Shown: piece by piece, positions 37,820 through 48,998 of the stretch
Layout of the letters: each line of letters opens with the position of its first letter
How positions within the stretch are numbered: position 1 is the stretch's first letter
Source of the DNA: Variovorax sp. E3
Lineage (GTDB): Bacteria > Pseudomonadota > Gammaproteobacteria > Burkholderiales > Burkholderiaceae_C
Assembly (NCBI RefSeq): GCF_016082275.1
Contig: NZ_MOWM01000002.1
Span: forward strand, 85,541 to 149,540
Reading direction: 5' to 3'
DNA: 64,000 nt
The notes under the pieces: generated by a model
Databases searched by the model: none
Told to the model about the DNA's origin: nothing
Seen by the model: the letters and a program-made list of their open reading frames with translations, nothing else
Translations under genes and position numbers: made by a program

Positions 37820-39271
37820 TCATCCGTGCTTGATTGCGATGGTCTTGAGGGTCGTGAAACCGAGCAGGGCCTCGAAGCCTTTCTCGCGGCCGAAGCCGCT
37901 CGATTTGACGCCGCCGAAGGGCAGTTCTACACCACCCGCCGCACCGTAATTGTTCACGAAGACCTGGCCGCAGTGCAGCTTGTGCGCCATGCGCAGCTGG
38001 CGCCCGCCGTCGCGGGTCCACACACCGGCCACCAGGCCGAAGTCCGTGCCGTTGGCCAGGCGCACCGCCTCGGCCTCGTCGGCAAAAGGCATCACCGCCA
38101 GCACCGGGCCGAAAACCTCGCGCTGCGCCAGGTCGCTGTCGTGCGGCACGTCGCGAAACAGCACGGCCTCTTGGTAGAAACCGGTGGCCGATGCATTGGG
38201 CGACACCGTGCCGCGCGCCGCCACCTTCATGCCGCTTGCCTCGGCGGTGGCGACCATGTCGCGCACCTGGCGAAACTGCTTCTCGTTGATGAGCGGGCCC
38301 ATGTCCAGGTCTTCGGCGGGCGTGCCCGCGCGCACGGCGGCAAAGCGCTTGGCCAGCCGCTGCACCAGCTCTTCATAGATCGACTGCTCCACCAGCACGC
38401 GGCTGCCCGCCGAGCAGGTCTGGCCCGCGTTCTGGATGATGGCGTTCACCAGCACCGGCTCGGCCGCGTCGAGGTCGGCGTCGGCAAACACGATCTGCGG
38501 CGACTTGCCGCCCAGCTCCAGCGTCACCGGGCAGTGGCGCTCGGCGGCGGCCAGGCCCACGCTGCGGCCGGTCATGGTCGAGCCGGTGAACGAAATGTGG
38601 TCGATGCCCGGGTGCGCGCACAGCGCCGCGCCGGCTTCCTTGCCGTAGCCCGTCACCACGTTCAGCGCGCCGGCGGGAAAGCCCACCTCGGTCGCGATTT
38701 CTGCCAGCCGCAGCAACGACAGGCTGGCGTCTTCGGCCGGCTTCACCACGCAGGCGTTGCCCGCGGCCAGCGAGGCGCCCACGCTGCGGCCCGCGATCTG
38801 CATCGGATAGTTCCAGGGAACGATGTGGCCCGTCACGCCGTGCGGGTTGCGCACGGTCAGCACGGTGTAGCCGCGCTCGTAGGGCAGGGTGTCGCCGTGC
38901 AGCTTGTCGCAGGCGCCGGCGTAGTACTCCATGTAGCGGGCCAGCGCGGTGGCGTCGTTGCGCGCCACGCGCAGCGCCTTGCCGGTGTCGCGCGCCTCCA
39001 GCTGGGCCAGCTCTTCGTGGTGTTCCATCACGGCGGCGCCCAGCTTGGCCAGCAGCCGGCCGCGTTGCAGCGCGGTCATGGCGCCCCAGGGGCCGTCGAA
39101 GTTCTCGCCCATGGCCTGGCGCGCGGCGCGCACGGCGGTGTCGATGTCGGCGGCCGTGCCGCGCGCGATCTCGCCGAATTTCTGGCCGTCGCTCGGGTCG
39201 ATCACGTCGATGGTGGCGTTGCCTTCGGACGCCACGCGGCGGCCGTCGATGTAGTGGGTTGCTGCGGTCAT
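37820..39271 (-). CDS. Aldehyde dehydrogenase family protein
   Basis: 483 residues, a NAD(P)-dependent aldehyde dehydrogenase. The cofactor Rossmann motif FTGSTMTG, the general base Glu in LELGGKSPQ and the catalytic Cys in NAGQTCSAGSR are all in the right order, as is VPWNYPMQ near the nucleotide site. It oxidises an unknown aldehyde to an acid. Start ATG 39271 after a strong AAGGAG site; an upstream in-frame extension of 47 residues is rejected. It lies 43 bases after the amidase stop in the same operon. Confidence 0.93.
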   Translation of the reverse strand: MTAATHYIDGRRVASEGNATIDVIDPSDGQKFGEIARGTAADIDTAVRAARQAMGENFDGPWGAMTALQRGRLLAKLGAAVMEHHEELAQLEARDTGKALRVARNDATALARYMEYYAGACDKLHGDTLPYERGYTVLTVRNPHGVTGHIVPWNYPMQIAGRSVGASLAAGNACVVKPAEDASLSLLRLAEIATEVGFPAGALNVVTGYGKEAGAALCAHPGIDHISFTGSTMTGRSVGLAAAERHCPVTLELGGKSPQIVFADADLDAAEPVLVNAIIQNAGQTCSAGSRVLVEQSIYEELVQRLAKRFAAVRAGTPAEDLDMGPLINEKQFRQVRDMVATAEASGMKVAARGTVSPNASATGFYQEAVLFRDVPHDSDLAQREVFGPVLAVMPFADEAEAVRLANGTDFGLVAGVWTRDGGRQLRMAHKLHCGQVFVNNYGAAGGVELPFGGVKSSGFGREKGFEALLGFTTLKTIAIKHG

Positions 39272-39314
39272 TGGGTTGTCTCCTTGCGAACGGCGTCGTT
39301 GGACGCCGCCTTGT

Positions 39315-40730
39315 CTATTGGGGTTCCGGCCAGGCGCGCTGTTCTTCGCGGATCTGCTCGAAGGCGCGGCTGAACTGCAGGACGCCCAGGTCGTCGAAGC
39401 GGCGACCGGCAATCTGCAAGCCGATGGGCAAGCCCTCGACCGAGTAGCCGCAGTTGATCGACGCGGCCGGCTGCTCCGACATGTTGTACGGCACCGTGAA
39501 GCCGATGTGCTCCAGCGGCAGCATCGGGTCGTTGGTGGGCGAGGCGTGGTCGGCGGGCGCGGGCATGTTCGGCGACACCGGCGAGATCACGAAGTCATAC
39601 GCCTTGGTGGCCGCAACCGTGGCCGCGCGCGTGGCGATGAACTGGCTGTAGGCGTCGAAGATGTGCGCACCCGAGAAACCGGCCGCGCTCTCGGCCCATT
39701 CGCGGATGTACGGCAGAATTTTTGCGCGCTGCTCGGCCGTCATGGCCTGCATGTCGAGGCACGAACGCATGCGCCAGAAGTGGTCCATGCCCTGCAGCAT
39801 CTTCGGCGTCATGAAGGCCGGGATTTCTTCGATGTGCGCACCGGCCGCCTCGATGCGTTTCGCGGCGCGGCGAACGGCTTGCGCAATCTGCGCATCGAGC
39901 GGCAGGCCGCAGCCCGCGTCCATGTGCAGCGCCACGCGCTTGCCCTTCAGGAACGACGGGTCGACCTCGAAGGCGTTCCAGTCGATGGCGGGAGCGGGCA
40001 GCTCCGAATAGTCGCGGTCGTCGGGCTGCGCGACCGACGCCATCATCAGCGCCGAGTCGGCCACGGTGCGCGTCATCGGTCCGGCGCAGCGGCCCATGTA
40101 GGGCGTGCTCAGCGGAATGCGGCCGAAACTGGGCTTGAGCGTGTAGATGCCGCACCAGCTGGCCGGCAGGCGCAGCGAGCCGCCGATGTCGGTGCCCACG
40201 TGCAGCGGCCCGTAGCCGGCGGCGGCGGCCGCACCGGCGCCCGCGCTGGAGCCGCCCGGCGTGCGAGACACGTCCCACGGGTTGCGCGAGAGTTCATGAA
40301 AGCTCGACAGGCCCGACGACAGCATGCCCAGGTCGGGCATGGTGGTCTTGGCGACCAGCACCGTGCCGTCTTCCTTCAGGCGCGCGGCGGGCGGCGAGTC
40401 TTGCGCCATGGGCACGAGCGCATAGGCGGCGGTGCCCAGCGGCATCGGGTCGCCCTCGGTCGCGAGGTTGTCCTTGATGGTCACGGGCACGCCGTCGAGC
40501 GTGCCGCGCGGCTTGCCGGCCAGCCAGCGCGCTTCGCAGGCGCGGGCCTGCTCCAGCGCCAATTCGGGGCGGAACAGCCAGGTGGCGTGCAGCGCGGGTT
40601 CGCAGGCGGCAATGCGCTCGTTCACCGAGCGCGCCACTTCCACCGGCGACAGTTCCTTGGTGGCGTAGGCCGCGTGCAGTTCCTGCACGCTCAGGGCATA
40701 CAGGGGCTTGGAAGACAAGGCTTGGGTCAT
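39315..40730 (-). CDS. Amidase, amidase-signature family
   Basis: 471 residues. It has the Ser-cisSer-Lys triad of the amidase signature family: Lys in VTIKDNLATEG, Ser residues in TPGGSSAGAGAA and GTDIGGSLRLPA. These enzymes hydrolyse amides to acid and ammonia. The substrate is probably that of the adjacent ABC importer. It starts 4 bases after the binding-protein gene, so they are tightly linked. ATG 40730. Confidence 0.93.
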   Translation of the reverse strand: MTQALSSKPLYALSVQELHAAYATKELSPVEVARSVNERIAACEPALHATWLFRPELALEQARACEARWLAGKPRGTLDGVPVTIKDNLATEGDPMPLGTAAYALVPMAQDSPPAARLKEDGTVLVAKTTMPDLGMLSSGLSSFHELSRNPWDVSRTPGGSSAGAGAAAAAGYGPLHVGTDIGGSLRLPASWCGIYTLKPSFGRIPLSTPYMGRCAGPMTRTVADSALMMASVAQPDDRDYSELPAPAIDWNAFEVDPSFLKGKRVALHMDAGCGLPLDAQIAQAVRRAAKRIEAAGAHIEEIPAFMTPKMLQGMDHFWRMRSCLDMQAMTAEQRAKILPYIREWAESAAGFSGAHIFDAYSQFIATRAATVAATKAYDFVISPVSPNMPAPADHASPTNDPMLPLEHIGFTVPYNMSEQPAASINCGYSVEGLPIGLQIAGRRFDDLGVLQFSRAFEQIREEQRAWPEPQ

Positions 40731-40734
40731 TGCA

Positions 40735-42228
40735 TCAACCCCACGAAATGGCGGCCAGGTCGTTCACCACGATCGGCATGCTCGGCCACAGGCCCTTCAC
40801 TTCCTTGCGCGCGATGGTCGGGAACACCGCCTGGTACAGGAAGCCGTTGACCGCGTCGGTGGCGAGCATGCGCTGCGCATCGGCCAGCAGGTCGGCGCGG
40901 CGCTTCTTGTTCTCTTCGTTCTGGATGGTGACGAACAGGTCGCGGAACTTCTTCGAGTCGTAGCCCCAGTAGTAGTCGGGCTCGGTGTACTTCACCAGGT
41001 CGAAGGGCTCCACGTGCGCCACCATCGTCAGGTCGAAGTCGTGCGCGCCGCCGAAGGTGCCGCTGAGCCACTGCGCCCACTCGACGTTCTGGATCTTCAC
41101 GTTGATGCCGATCTGCGCCAGCTGCGCCGCGATCATCTCGCCGCCCTGGCGTGCATACGAGGGCGGGGGCAGTTGCAGGCGCAACTCGAGCGGCGTCTTC
41201 ACGCCCGCTTCGGCCAGCAGCTTCCTGGCCTTCTCGATGTCGAAAGGGTTCACCGACGTGGTGTCGACGAAGCCCGGCGCGCCCATGGCGTAGTGGCTGC
41301 CGATGGGCTTGCCGAAGCCGTCCGCAGCGCCCTGGATGATGGCGTTGCGGTCGATGGCCGCCAGGATGGCGCGGCGCACGCGCACGTCGTCCAGCGGCTT
41401 CTTGCGGTTGTTGATCGTCAGGATGACCTTGCCGCGCGTGCCGACCTCGATCACTTGGAAGCGCGGGTTGCCCTTGAACTGCGCCACCGAGCGCGTGCCC
41501 GCGCGCGGGAAGATGTCGATGTCGCTGGCCATCAGCGAGGCGGTCTGCGCGGCCGTGTCCGACATGAAGCGGAACACGAACTTCTGGATCTTCGCCAGGT
41601 TCGGGTCGCGGTAGGTCGGCGACTTCACCAGCGTGCACGAGGCGCCGCGCTGCCATGCGCTCAGCTTGTAGGGGCCGGTGCCCACGGGCGTGGTGGCGTT
41701 GGTGTCGGCGCTCTTGGGCTCGACCAGGCAGGCGGTCGACTGGCCCAGCATGAAGGGCAGGTCGGGGTTGGGCAGCGTGCTGTTCACGCCCACCGTGTAT
41801 TCGTCGAGCACCACGGTGCCGATTTCGCTGAAGAAGCGCTTGTCCTTGTTGGTGCTCTTGGCGCCGCCCGCGCGGTCGAACGAGAACTTCACCACCGCCG
41901 CGTTGAAGGGCTGGCCGTTCTCGAACTTCACGCCCTTGCGCAGCTTGAAGACGAAGGTCTTCATGTCGGGCGACGACGACCAGCTCTCGGCCAGCATCGG
42001 CGTGACGGAGCCGTCGGCGTTCACCTTGGTGAGCGTCTCGAAGATGTTGTACTGCGTGATCTCCGCGATGGCCGATGCCGCGCCCGTGGTCGGGTCCAGG
42101 CCCGGCGGTTCGAGCGGCATGCCGATCGTCAGCGTGTTCTTGCCGGCCTGCGCGCGCGCCTGGGGCAGGAAGACACCCGGGATTGCCGCGGCCATGGCGG
42201 AAGTCATGAGTGTGCGTCGCTTCAACAT
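40735..42228 (-). CDS. ABC transporter substrate-binding protein, SBP_bac_5 family
   Basis: 497 residues, exported. The leader MLKRRTLMTSAMAAA has an Arg-Arg pair before a hydrophobic core and ends LPQARAQA, compatible with Tat or Sec export. The family-5 block FKLRKGVKFENGQPFNAA is present (MKTFVFKLRKGVKFENGQ region). It delivers an unknown, perhaps amide-containing, ligand to the permease pair of the same operon. Two ATPase genes precede it and the amidase follows. ATG at 42228. Confidence 0.92.
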   Translation of the reverse strand: MLKRRTLMTSAMAAAIPGVFLPQARAQAGKNTLTIGMPLEPPGLDPTTGAASAIAEITQYNIFETLTKVNADGSVTPMLAESWSSSPDMKTFVFKLRKGVKFENGQPFNAAVVKFSFDRAGGAKSTNKDKRFFSEIGTVVLDEYTVGVNSTLPNPDLPFMLGQSTACLVEPKSADTNATTPVGTGPYKLSAWQRGASCTLVKSPTYRDPNLAKIQKFVFRFMSDTAAQTASLMASDIDIFPRAGTRSVAQFKGNPRFQVIEVGTRGKVILTINNRKKPLDDVRVRRAILAAIDRNAIIQGAADGFGKPIGSHYAMGAPGFVDTTSVNPFDIEKARKLLAEAGVKTPLELRLQLPPPSYARQGGEMIAAQLAQIGINVKIQNVEWAQWLSGTFGGAHDFDLTMVAHVEPFDLVKYTEPDYYWGYDSKKFRDLFVTIQNEENKKRRADLLADAQRMLATDAVNGFLYQAVFPTIARKEVKGLWPSMPIVVNDLAAISWG

Positions 42229-42282
42229 TCGATAGTTCCTGGAGAAAGAGGTGGGAAAAGAAAAGAGCGTGCGCCGCGTCGC

Positions 42283-43094
42283 TCAGCGCGAAGGCGTGTG
42301 CAGCACGGCGGAAAGCAGGGTGCGGGTGTACTCGTGCTGCGCATGCGCGAACAGGTCGGCCGGGCGGCCGCGCTCCACGATGCGGCCCTTGAAGACCACG
42401 CACACTTCATCGCACAGGTGGTTCACCACCGCGAGGTCGTGGCTGATGAGCAGGTAGCTGACGCCGAACTGCTGCTGCAGGTCTTGCATCAAGTTCAGCA
42501 CCTGCGCTTGCACCGACACGTCGAGCGCGCTCACGGGCTCGTCGGCCACGATGAGCTTGGGCCGCGTGATGAGGGCGCGCGCAATGGCGATGCGCTGGCG
42601 CTGCCCGCCCGAGAACTCGTGCGGGTACTTGTCCATGTCGGTGGTGCGCAGGCCCACGGCGGCGAGCGCTTCGGATGCACGTTCGCGCTGTTCGGCGCGG
42701 CTGGTTTCGGCCAGTGCTTCGAGCGGCTCGGCGACGATGCGCGCCACGGTCTGGCGCGGGTCGAGCGAACCGTACGGGTCCTGGAACACCATCTGGAAGT
42801 CGCGCCGCGCGGTGCGCAGGTCGGCCTTGGACAGCGCATGCAGGTCGCGGCCTTCGAGCGACACGGTGCCCGAAGTCGGCGTGTCCAGCGCCATCACCAG
42901 GCGCGCGATGGTCGACTTGCCCGAGCCCGATTCACCGACGATGCCCACGCTCTGGCCGGCCTGCACGTCGAAGCTCACGCCGTTCAGCGCTTTCACGGTC
43001 GGCGGCGGGCCGAAGAGTTTTTCGCGCGGCAGCGCGTAGTGGCGGTAGAGGTTGTGCACGGACAGCAAGGGCTGGCCGGGTGGGGTGGGCTGGC

Positions 43095-43098
<4 letters not shown>
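42283..43098 (-). CDS. ABC transporter ATP-binding protein, DppF/OppF type
   Basis: 271 residues. Walker A GESGSGKST, Q-loop VFQDPYGSLDPR, signature FSGGQRQR, Walker B LIVADEP and H-loop ISHDLAVV are all intact. The short C-terminal oligopeptide-transport tail ends at YTRTLLSAV. It pairs with the DppD-type ATPase encoded just before it, whose stop overlaps this start by four bases. It powers the importer of the catabolic operon. Confidence 0.94.
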
Positions 43099-44105
<1,007 letters not shown>

Positions 44106-44116
44106 CGTGCGTGGTC

Positions 44117-44998
44117 TCAGCGTGCGCGTGCGAGGCGCGGATCGAGCAGGTCGCGCAGGCCGTCGCCCAGCAGGTTCAGGCCCAGCACCGCCAGCGCGAT
44201 GGCCATGCCGGGAAAGACCGCCAGCAGCGGCTGCTGGAACATGAGCGTCTGCGCTTCGCTGAGCATGCGGCCCCACGAGGGTTGCGGCGGCTGCGTGCCC
44301 AGGCCCAGGTACGACAGCGCGGCCTCGGCCAGGATGGCAATGGCGAAGCGGATGGTGATCTGCACGATCAGCACGGCCGAGATGTTCGGCAGCACATGCT
44401 GCATGGTGATGGCGAACTGGCCCTTGCCGCAGGCGCGCGAGGCCGCCACGTATTCGCGCGACCAGATGGCGTTGGCCGACGCCCGCGTGATGCGCGCGAA
44501 GGTCGGGATGTTGTAGATGCCGATGGCGACGATGGCATTCACGATGCCCGCGCCGAACACGGCCGTCATCATGATGGCCGAGAGAATTGCGGGAAAGGCC
44601 AGCGTGAAGTCCGACAGCCGCATGACGGCCTCTTCGACCCAGCCGCGCTTGGCGGCGGCCAGCAGGCCCAGCGCGGTACCGACCACCAGGCCGATGCCCA
44701 CGGCAATCACGCCCACGAGGATGGACGCGCGCGCGCCCACCAACAGCAGCGAGGCCACGTCGCGCCCGAACGCGTCGGTGCCCAGCCAGTGCGAGCCCGA
44801 GGGTGACTGCATCTTGTTGGCCATGTCCATGGCATAGGGCGACCACGGCGTCCACACGAAGGACACGAGCGCGGCAACGAGCAGCAACGCGGCCAGCACG
44901 CCGCCGATGACGAAGCTGCGATGCTTGACGGCGCGTTGCCAGAAACCGGGGAGCTTCAGCGCCGCGGCGCTGGGGGCAGGGGCCGTGATGGCGTTCAT
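44117..44998 (-). CDS. ABC transporter permease, DppC type
   Basis: 293 residues. The first helix is at about 28-50, followed by HWLGTDAFGRDVASLLL and the permease domain with the coupling loop EYVAASRACGKGQF and the signature EAALSYLGLGTQPPQP. It overlaps the upstream permease stop by four bases. Together they form the channel of the catabolic operon's importer. Confidence 0.93.
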   Translation of the reverse strand: MNAITAPAPSAAALKLPGFWQRAVKHRSFVIGGVLAALLLVAALVSFVWTPWSPYAMDMANKMQSPSGSHWLGTDAFGRDVASLLLVGARASILVGVIAVGIGLVVGTALGLLAAAKRGWVEEAVMRLSDFTLAFPAILSAIMMTAVFGAGIVNAIVAIGIYNIPTFARITRASANAIWSREYVAASRACGKGQFAITMQHVLPNISAVLIVQITIRFAIAILAEAALSYLGLGTQPPQPSWGRMLSEAQTLMFQQPLLAVFPGMAIALAVLGLNLLGDGLRDLLDPRLARAR

Positions 44999-45944
44999 AT
45001 GTCGCTGGCCTTGATGCGCGGGTCGATCACGGCGTAGAGCACGTCGACCACGAAATTCACGATGACGACCATGGCCGCGAGCAGCATCACGCAGTTGCGC
45101 ACCACGATCAGGTCGCGGTTGCTGATGGCCTGGAAGATGAGTCGGCCGAGGCCGGGAAGATAGAACACGTTCTCGACCACGATGGTGCCCGCGAGCAACT
45201 CGGAGAACTGCATGCCCATCACGGTGATGACGGGAATCATGGCGTTGCGCAGCACGTGGGTCCACAGCACCATGCGCTGCGACACGCCCTTGGCGCGCGC
45301 GGTGCGCACGAAGTCTTCGCGCATCACCTCGAGCACGGCGGAACGGGTGATGCGCGCAAGGATCGCGGCCTGAACGACGGCCAGCGACAACGCCGGCAGC
45401 AGCAGCGACTTGATGCCCGCGAAGAAGCCGTCGCCCCAGCCCTCGAAGCCGCCGGCCGAGAACCACTGCAGCTTCACCGAGAACACGAGGATCAGAAGAA
45501 TCGCGAACCAGAAATTCGGAATGGCAATGCGACCTGGGCCATGCCCATCAGGCCCACGTCGCCCAGCTTGTTGTGGCGCGCGGCGGCGGTCACGCCCACG
45601 AGCAGCGCGATCACCGTGGTGAAGAACATCGCCAGCAGCGCGAGCGGCATCGTGAGCGCAAGGCGTTCGAGGATGAGGTCGAGCACCGGCGAGCTGTAGG
45701 CGTAGCTGTCGCCGAGGTTGCCGGTGAGCAGGCCGCCGATCCAGTGCCAGTAGCGCGTCCACGCGGGCAGGTCCAGGCCCAGCTTGGTGGCAAGCGCCGC
45801 AACGGCCTCGGGCGAGGCGTCGGGCCCCATCAGCATTTGCGCCGCGTTGCCCGGAAGAATCTCCAGCACCAGGAAGACGATGATCGACGCGCCGATCAGC
45901 GTGCCGACCAGTGTCAGCGTGCGCTTCAGCAGGAACAGGCCCAT
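44995..45944 (-). pseudogene. ABC transporter permease, DppB type; one frameshift
   Basis: Corrected length 316 residues. It starts MGLFLLKRTLTLVGTL with the typical first helix and has the ILPGNAAQML block, then six helices with the coupling loop EDFVRTARAKGVSQRM. The frame breaks near 45532 between GLMGMAQV and IAIPNFWFA; one G missing in GTCG(G)CATTGCC on the minus strand (a C on the plus strand) repairs it. Otherwise there is no decay. First transporter gene of the operon, 110 bases after ttuC. Confidence 0.88.
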
Positions 45945-45981
45945 GGTTCAGTCACTCCGGCGCGCGTTATGTTGAAGCTGA

Positions 45982-46006
45982 GGCGCGCCGTCGGCGCGGG
46001 CGCGCC
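45982..46006 (-). terminator. GC-rich dyad downstream of ttuC, possible attenuator
   Basis: The self-complementary octamer GGCGCGCC occurs at 45982-45989 and again at 45999-46006, able to form a strong stem-loop in the 110-base gap between ttuC and the first permease gene. There is no T run, so it is not a standard intrinsic terminator; it may slow or partly stop transcription between the two genes. Confidence 0.3.
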
Positions 46007-46054
46007 CCGGCCGGCCTGCCCGAAGTCGAACCTTGCAGCGGGTTCGCGGCAGCG

Positions 46055-47136
46055 TCATGCCGAGATGCAGTCGGCAATCGCGCGGCCCACGTCCACCGTG
46101 TTGGCCGTGCCGCCCATGTCGCGCGTGCGCGGACCTTCGCTCAGCACCGTCTCGATGGCCGAGATCACCGCGGCCGAAGCCTGCGCGTACACCGGGTCGT
46201 TGTTGCCCAGGTGGTCGAGCATGAGCGCGGCCGACCAGATCTGGCCGATCGGGTTGGCGATGCCCTTGCCCGCGATGTCGGGCGCGAGCCGTGCACCGGC
46301 TCGAACAGCGAGGGGAACTTGCGCTCCGGGTTCAGGTTGGCCGACGGCGCGATGCCGATGGTGCCGGTGCACGCCGGGCCCAGGTCCGACAGGATGTCGC
46401 CGAACAGGTTGGAGGCCACCACCACGTCGAACCAGTCGGGGTGCTGCACGAAGTGCGCGCACAGAATGTCGATGTGGTACTTGCTGGTCGCGATGTCGGG
46501 GTGGCGCTTGGCGATTTCGGCCAGGCGCTCATCCCAGTAGGGCATGGTCACCGAGATGCCGTTCGACTTGGTCGCGGCCACCAGGTTCTTGCGCGGGCGG
46601 CGGCTGGCCAGCTCGAACGCGTACTCGATGATGCGGTCCACGCCGACGCGGGTGAACACGGCCTCTTGAATGGCCATTTCGCGCGGCGTGCCTTCGAACA
46701 GGCGCCCGCCCACCGAGGTGTATTCGCCTTCGGTGTTCTCGCGCACCACCAGGAAGTCGATGTCGCCGGGCTTGCGGTGCGCCAGCGGGCCGGGCACGCC
46801 GGGCATCAGGCGCACGGGGCGCAGGTTGACGTACTGGTCGAAGTCGCGGCGGATCTTGATCAGGAGGCCCCACACGGCGATGTGGTCCGGCACCTTGTCG
46901 GGCGCGCCCACGGCGCCGAAGTAGATGGCGTCATGGCCCTGGATCTTGTCGGCCCAGTCGGCCGGCATCATCAGGCCGGTGCGCACATAGTGGTCGGAGC
47001 CCCAGTCGAAGTGGTCGTAGGAAAAGTCGATGCCGAAGCGGCGACCGACCGCGTCGAGCACGCGCAAACCTTCGGGCATGACCTCGACGCCGATGCCGTC
47101 TCCGGGAATGACGGCAATCCTGTGCTTTTTCTGCAT
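46055..47136 (-). pseudogene. ttuC: Tartrate dehydrogenase / D-malate dehydrogenase; one frameshift
   Basis: Corrected length 360 residues, of the isocitrate/isopropylmalate dehydrogenase family (metal-dependent decarboxylating). Typical blocks are RIAVIPGDGIGVEV, the substrate-binding RENTEGEYTSVGG with the TTUC-type spacing, and the metal-binding DWFDVVVASNLFGDILSDL. It oxidises tartrate, D-malate or a related 2-hydroxy acid with NAD. The frame breaks near 46286 in FEPVHGS-APDIAGKG; one G missing in CTCG(G)CGCCC on the minus strand repairs it. ATG 47136 gives MQKKHRIAV. It is the first gene of the catabolic operon. Confidence 0.88.
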
Positions 47137-47488
47137 TGACTCAACCTGTTGTTCAAAAATCGTTTCGGTGGGGCGCATGCGCTCGTGACGCAAGGCCGCA
47201 CAAAAATTCTAGGAGCACGAGCCGTGCCACGGCTCGGGGTTGGCACCCACTCAGTGTTGACAAAATGAGAAGGCGCTGCGTAGGGCTTTCCTTGGGGATG
47301 GCAGGATTTTTCTGTCACGGAAGTGTCTTTGACTTCAGAAAATTAGAAGCCTGAAGGCGCCTTGCACAGGCCGGCCCACCGCGCGGCGGGGCGAATTCAT
47401 GAAGGTTTTCTGAATTCCGCCGGTTCGCCCGGGCACATACTCCGCCCGCTCGCGGCTTCCTCGAGGGGGACGGGCCGCCTGGAGACCC
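47137..47488. promoter_or_regulatory. Divergent promoter region between ttuC and the sensor kinase gene
   Basis: No gene visible. A 17-base palindrome GAGCCGTGCCACGGCTC lies at 47218-47234, about 80 bases before the ttuC start, a plausible operator for the catabolic operon. On the plus strand TTGACA (47257-47262) is followed, 18 bases later, by a poor -10 (TAGGGC), a weak promoter candidate for the kinase. A GGAG at 47481-47484 serves as its ribosome binding site. Confidence 0.45.
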
Positions 47489-48967
47489 ATGAATCCTTTG
47501 CTTGTCGAGAACAACGCCGGCCACGGCGCGGGCATCGGCGCGCGTGCGGAGCGGCGCGCGGTGATCGTGCGGGCGCTCGCCCGGCGGTGGCAGCGATGGG
47601 TGCAGCCTTCGCTGCTGCGGCGCCTGCTGCTGGCGCAGGTCTTGGTGGTCGCATTGATGTGGGCCTTGGCTATCGGCCTGTTCGTGCACGACTCCAACAG
47701 CAGGCCTGAGCTCGTGCGCTACGACACGGTCTACGCCACCATCATCACGGCCACGCAGAACCTCGCGGCCTCGCCCGACCGGCAGCAGGAAACGCTGAAG
47801 TCCTTCGACCTGACGCTGCTGGAGACCTCGGGCGACTTTTCTTCCGAGTCCGACAAGGCGCCCGTCATGCAGGTGTGGCAGCGGGGCAAGCTGATCTACA
47901 GCTCGACCTCGTCGGTGCCGCCGATCATCAACCGCGTGCTCGGCAAGGTCGAGACCATCCGGTTCGGCGGCCGGTCGCTGCGCGCGCGCACCATGGCGTC
48001 GCCGCTGCTCGACACCCGCGTGGTGCTGGCCGAGCCCAACTACTTCCGGCTGAACTTCACCATCGAGAACCGCAGCTACTACCTGCTGCCGCTGATCATC
48101 AGCCTGCCGTTCCTGGTGTTTCCCGCATGGCTGGCCGTGCTGCTGGCGCTGCGGCCCTGGCGGCAGGTGACGCGCGAGACGGCCGAGCGCGGGCCCGCCG
48201 ACCTCACGCCGCTGTCGTTCGAGCCGCCGCACACGGAACTGCGGCCGATGGTGCGCAGCATCAACGGCCTGCTGCGCAGCGTGCGCGACCGCGCGGCGCG
48301 CGAGCGCGGGCTGATTGCCGATGCGGCCAACGAGCTGCGCACCCCGCTGGACGCCATGCGCGTGAACGTCGAGGCGCTGAAGGCGCAGACCCACGACGCG
48401 GGGCAGCGCGAGCTCATGGCCAACCTGCTGCGCAGCAACGACCGCGCGACGCGGCTGGTGGGGCAGCTGCAGCAGCTGATGCGCAGCGACGAAATGCCGC
48501 AGGACGCGGTGCCCGAGACCCTGGCGCTCGACGCGCTGGTGCGCGACCGCGTCTCGCTGGTCGAGCCGCTGGCGCATGCGCGCGGCGTGAGGTTCGACGT
48601 CGCTTGTGAAGGGTTCGTGCCCGTGTTCGGCGAGCGCGAGAGCCTGATCTCGATGCTGAGCAACCTCATCGAGAACGCCATCAAGTACAGCCCCGACGGC
48701 GGCACGGTCACTGTGCGTGTGGGGCGCGACGGTACGCGCGCGGTGCTGCGCGTGGCCGACCAGGGGCCGGGCATTCCGCCGGCGCTGCGCGAGCGCGTGT
48801 TCGACCGCTTCTTTCGCAACCCCGACCAGACGCAGTCGGGCAGCGGGCTGGGGCTGGCCATCGTGCGCTCGGTGCTGGAGAAGCACCGGGGGCAGGTTGC
48901 GCTGGACGCGGGCGAGGGCGGTCGCGGCCTGCTCGTGACGGTGTGGCTGTCGTTGTCGCAGGGCTGA
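47489..48967 (+). CDS. Orphan sensor kinase-like protein lacking the phospho-acceptor His
   Basis: 492 residues with the layout of a two-component sensor (TctE/QseC type): membrane helices at about 45-68 and 185-220 around a periplasmic domain, then HAMP-like, HisKA and HATPase_c regions. In the H-box the invariant His is replaced: DAANELRTPL with Asn281 (codon AAC at 48329-48331) instead of DAAHELRTPL. The ATP site is intact (N box LSNLIENAIKYS, DQGPGIPP, GSGLGLAIVRS). It should bind ATP but cannot autophosphorylate on this residue. There is no response regulator gene beside it. It may act as a regulatory pseudokinase or phosphatase-like partner; the single base change could also be a sequencing error. 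Confidence 0.85.
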   Translation: MNPLLVENNAGHGAGIGARAERRAVIVRALARRWQRWVQPSLLRRLLLAQVLVVALMWALAIGLFVHDSNSRPELVRYDTVYATIITATQNLAASPDRQQETLKSFDLTLLETSGDFSSESDKAPVMQVWQRGKLIYSSTSSVPPIINRVLGKVETIRFGGRSLRARTMASPLLDTRVVLAEPNYFRLNFTIENRSYYLLPLIISLPFLVFPAWLAVLLALRPWRQVTRETAERGPADLTPLSFEPPHTELRPMVRSINGLLRSVRDRAARERGLIADAANELRTPLDAMRVNVEALKAQTHDAGQRELMANLLRSNDRATRLVGQLQQLMRSDEMPQDAVPETLALDALVRDRVSLVEPLAHARGVRFDVACEGFVPVFGERESLISMLSNLIENAIKYSPDGGTVTVRVGRDGTRAVLRVADQGPGIPPALRERVFDRFFRNPDQTQSGSGLGLAIVRSVLEKHRGQVALDAGEGGRGLLVTVWLSLSQG

Positions 48968-48998
48968 CAGGGGCATCGGCCCTCCGTACCATGGGCCC

